Below, one piece after another: positions 5,280-5,651 of a DNA stretch of 5,651 nt. The DNA is from Nitrospira lenta. Lineage in GTDB: Bacteria > Nitrospirota > Nitrospiria > Nitrospirales > Nitrospiraceae. The notes under the pieces are model-generated. The model saw only the letters and a list, made by a program, of their open reading frames with translations, searched no databases and was not told the origin of the DNA. The stretch is from NCBI GenBank assembly GCA_945906715.1, contig CAMDRK010000187.1, positions 1-5,651 of the forward strand, written 5' to 3'. A program made the position numbers and the translations under genes. The first letter of the stretch is position 1; each line of letters opens with the position of its first letter.

Positions 5280-5651
5280 ATGAAACGAACGGGAGTGATC
5301 AGTTTGATCGGTGCAGTCGCATTATGGCTGGTGATGCTGTCGCCGGCGCTGGCGGATGAAACCGTCAAGGTTGCGGTGATGAATCAACAGGTGGTGATTG
5401 AGCAGTCGAAGGCCGGCAAGCGGGCCTTCGAAGAGCTTAAGGCGTACTCCATGACCAGGCAAAAGATCATCAATGCCGACGATCAAGAACTGAAGGAGTT
5501 GCAACAGGCGATTCAAGACGGAAAATTGTCCGACAGCGCGAAGCAAGAGAAGCAGGGTCAGTTCCAGGTCAAGTTGGACGCCTATCAACGTCGCATGGCT
5601 GACTTCAATCGCGAGATTCAGCAGAAGCAACGTGAAATGGTGGCGGAATAC
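5280..5651 (+). CDS. Skp/OmpH-family periplasmic chaperone, soluble form (3' end outside window)
   Basis: ATG 5280 is preceded by AGGAGG (5269-5274) at 5 bases. The frame stays open for 124 codons to the window edge. The product begins with a classical cleavable signal peptide: K2-R3, a hydrophobic core to about residue 20, then S-P-A-L-A with cleavage after A25. The mature protein starts DETVKVAVMNQQVVIEQSKAGKRA, matching the opening strand and A-G-K-R/K-A pattern of Skp/OmpH. It continues into a charged helical arm rich in Gln, Lys and Glu (from about 55 on). Family proteins have about 160-180 residues, so perhaps 40-60 are missing. It is a paralogue of the gene just upstream: both share the K-x-x-V-V/M start and the F/L-N-R-E-I/V-Q-x-K-Q segment at equivalent places. 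This one lacks the lipobox cysteine, so it should be free in the periplasm. A ribosome loading at its own strong site would not depend on the upstream gene. Confidence 0.92.
   Translation, partial: MKRTGVISLIGAVALWLVMLSPALADETVKVAVMNQQVVIEQSKAGKRAFEELKAYSMTRQKIINADDQELKELQQAIQDGKLSDSAKQEKQGQFQVKLDAYQRRMADFNREIQQKQREMVAEY

Noticed and set aside
5114..5368. Minus-strand frame rich in L-V-Y-L-V and its + strand counterpart rich in I-D-Q
   Set aside because: Both are produced by the 9-base repeat array, whose period of three codons keeps frames open.

Overview
The window looks like a chromosomal segment from a moderately GC-rich, diderm (outer-membrane-bearing) bacterium. BamA is followed by two Skp/OmpH-family genes, there are two lipoprotein signals, and the Shine-Dalgarno sites are classical AGGAGG type. 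The gene style (long TPR proteins, bamA followed by duplicated ompH genes, a Nitrospira-like BamA sequence) makes me lean towards Nitrospirota. That is an impression from memory, not a database result.

Layout, all real genes on the + strand: (1) 1-855, the 3' part of a TPR-repeat protein that begins upstream of the window. (2) 856-1045, a spacer with a small hairpin and a good sigma70-type promoter. (3) 1046-1471, a small proline-linker lipoprotein of unknown function. (4) 1472-2165, about 700 bases without an intact gene. It holds a hairpin, a minus-strand remnant of a membrane protein, a near-consensus promoter with a perfect palindrome in its spacer, and a compact block of inverted repeats. 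(5) 2166-2216, a possible 16-codon leader ORF whose stop overlaps the start of bamA. (6) 2213-4540, bamA. (7) 4579-5133, a Skp/OmpH-like protein that is a lipoprotein. (8) 5135-5254, an unusual inverted array of 9-base units. (9) 5280 to the window end, a second, soluble Skp/OmpH-like gene, cut by the edge.

Functionally, 2213-5651 forms an outer-membrane biogenesis module. BamA inserts beta-barrel proteins into the outer membrane, and Skp-type chaperones carry unfolded barrels across the periplasm to it. One chaperone appears membrane-tethered and the other free, which suggests divided roles. The probable promoter at 1881-1909 would give bamA a leader of about 300 nt rich in secondary structure.

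The most unusual item is the phased 9-base inverted repeat between the two chaperone genes. Next come the possible translational coupling at the bamA start, the decayed membrane-protein fragment, and the structured bamA leader. I see no CRISPR array, tRNA, rRNA, intact transposase or defence gene.
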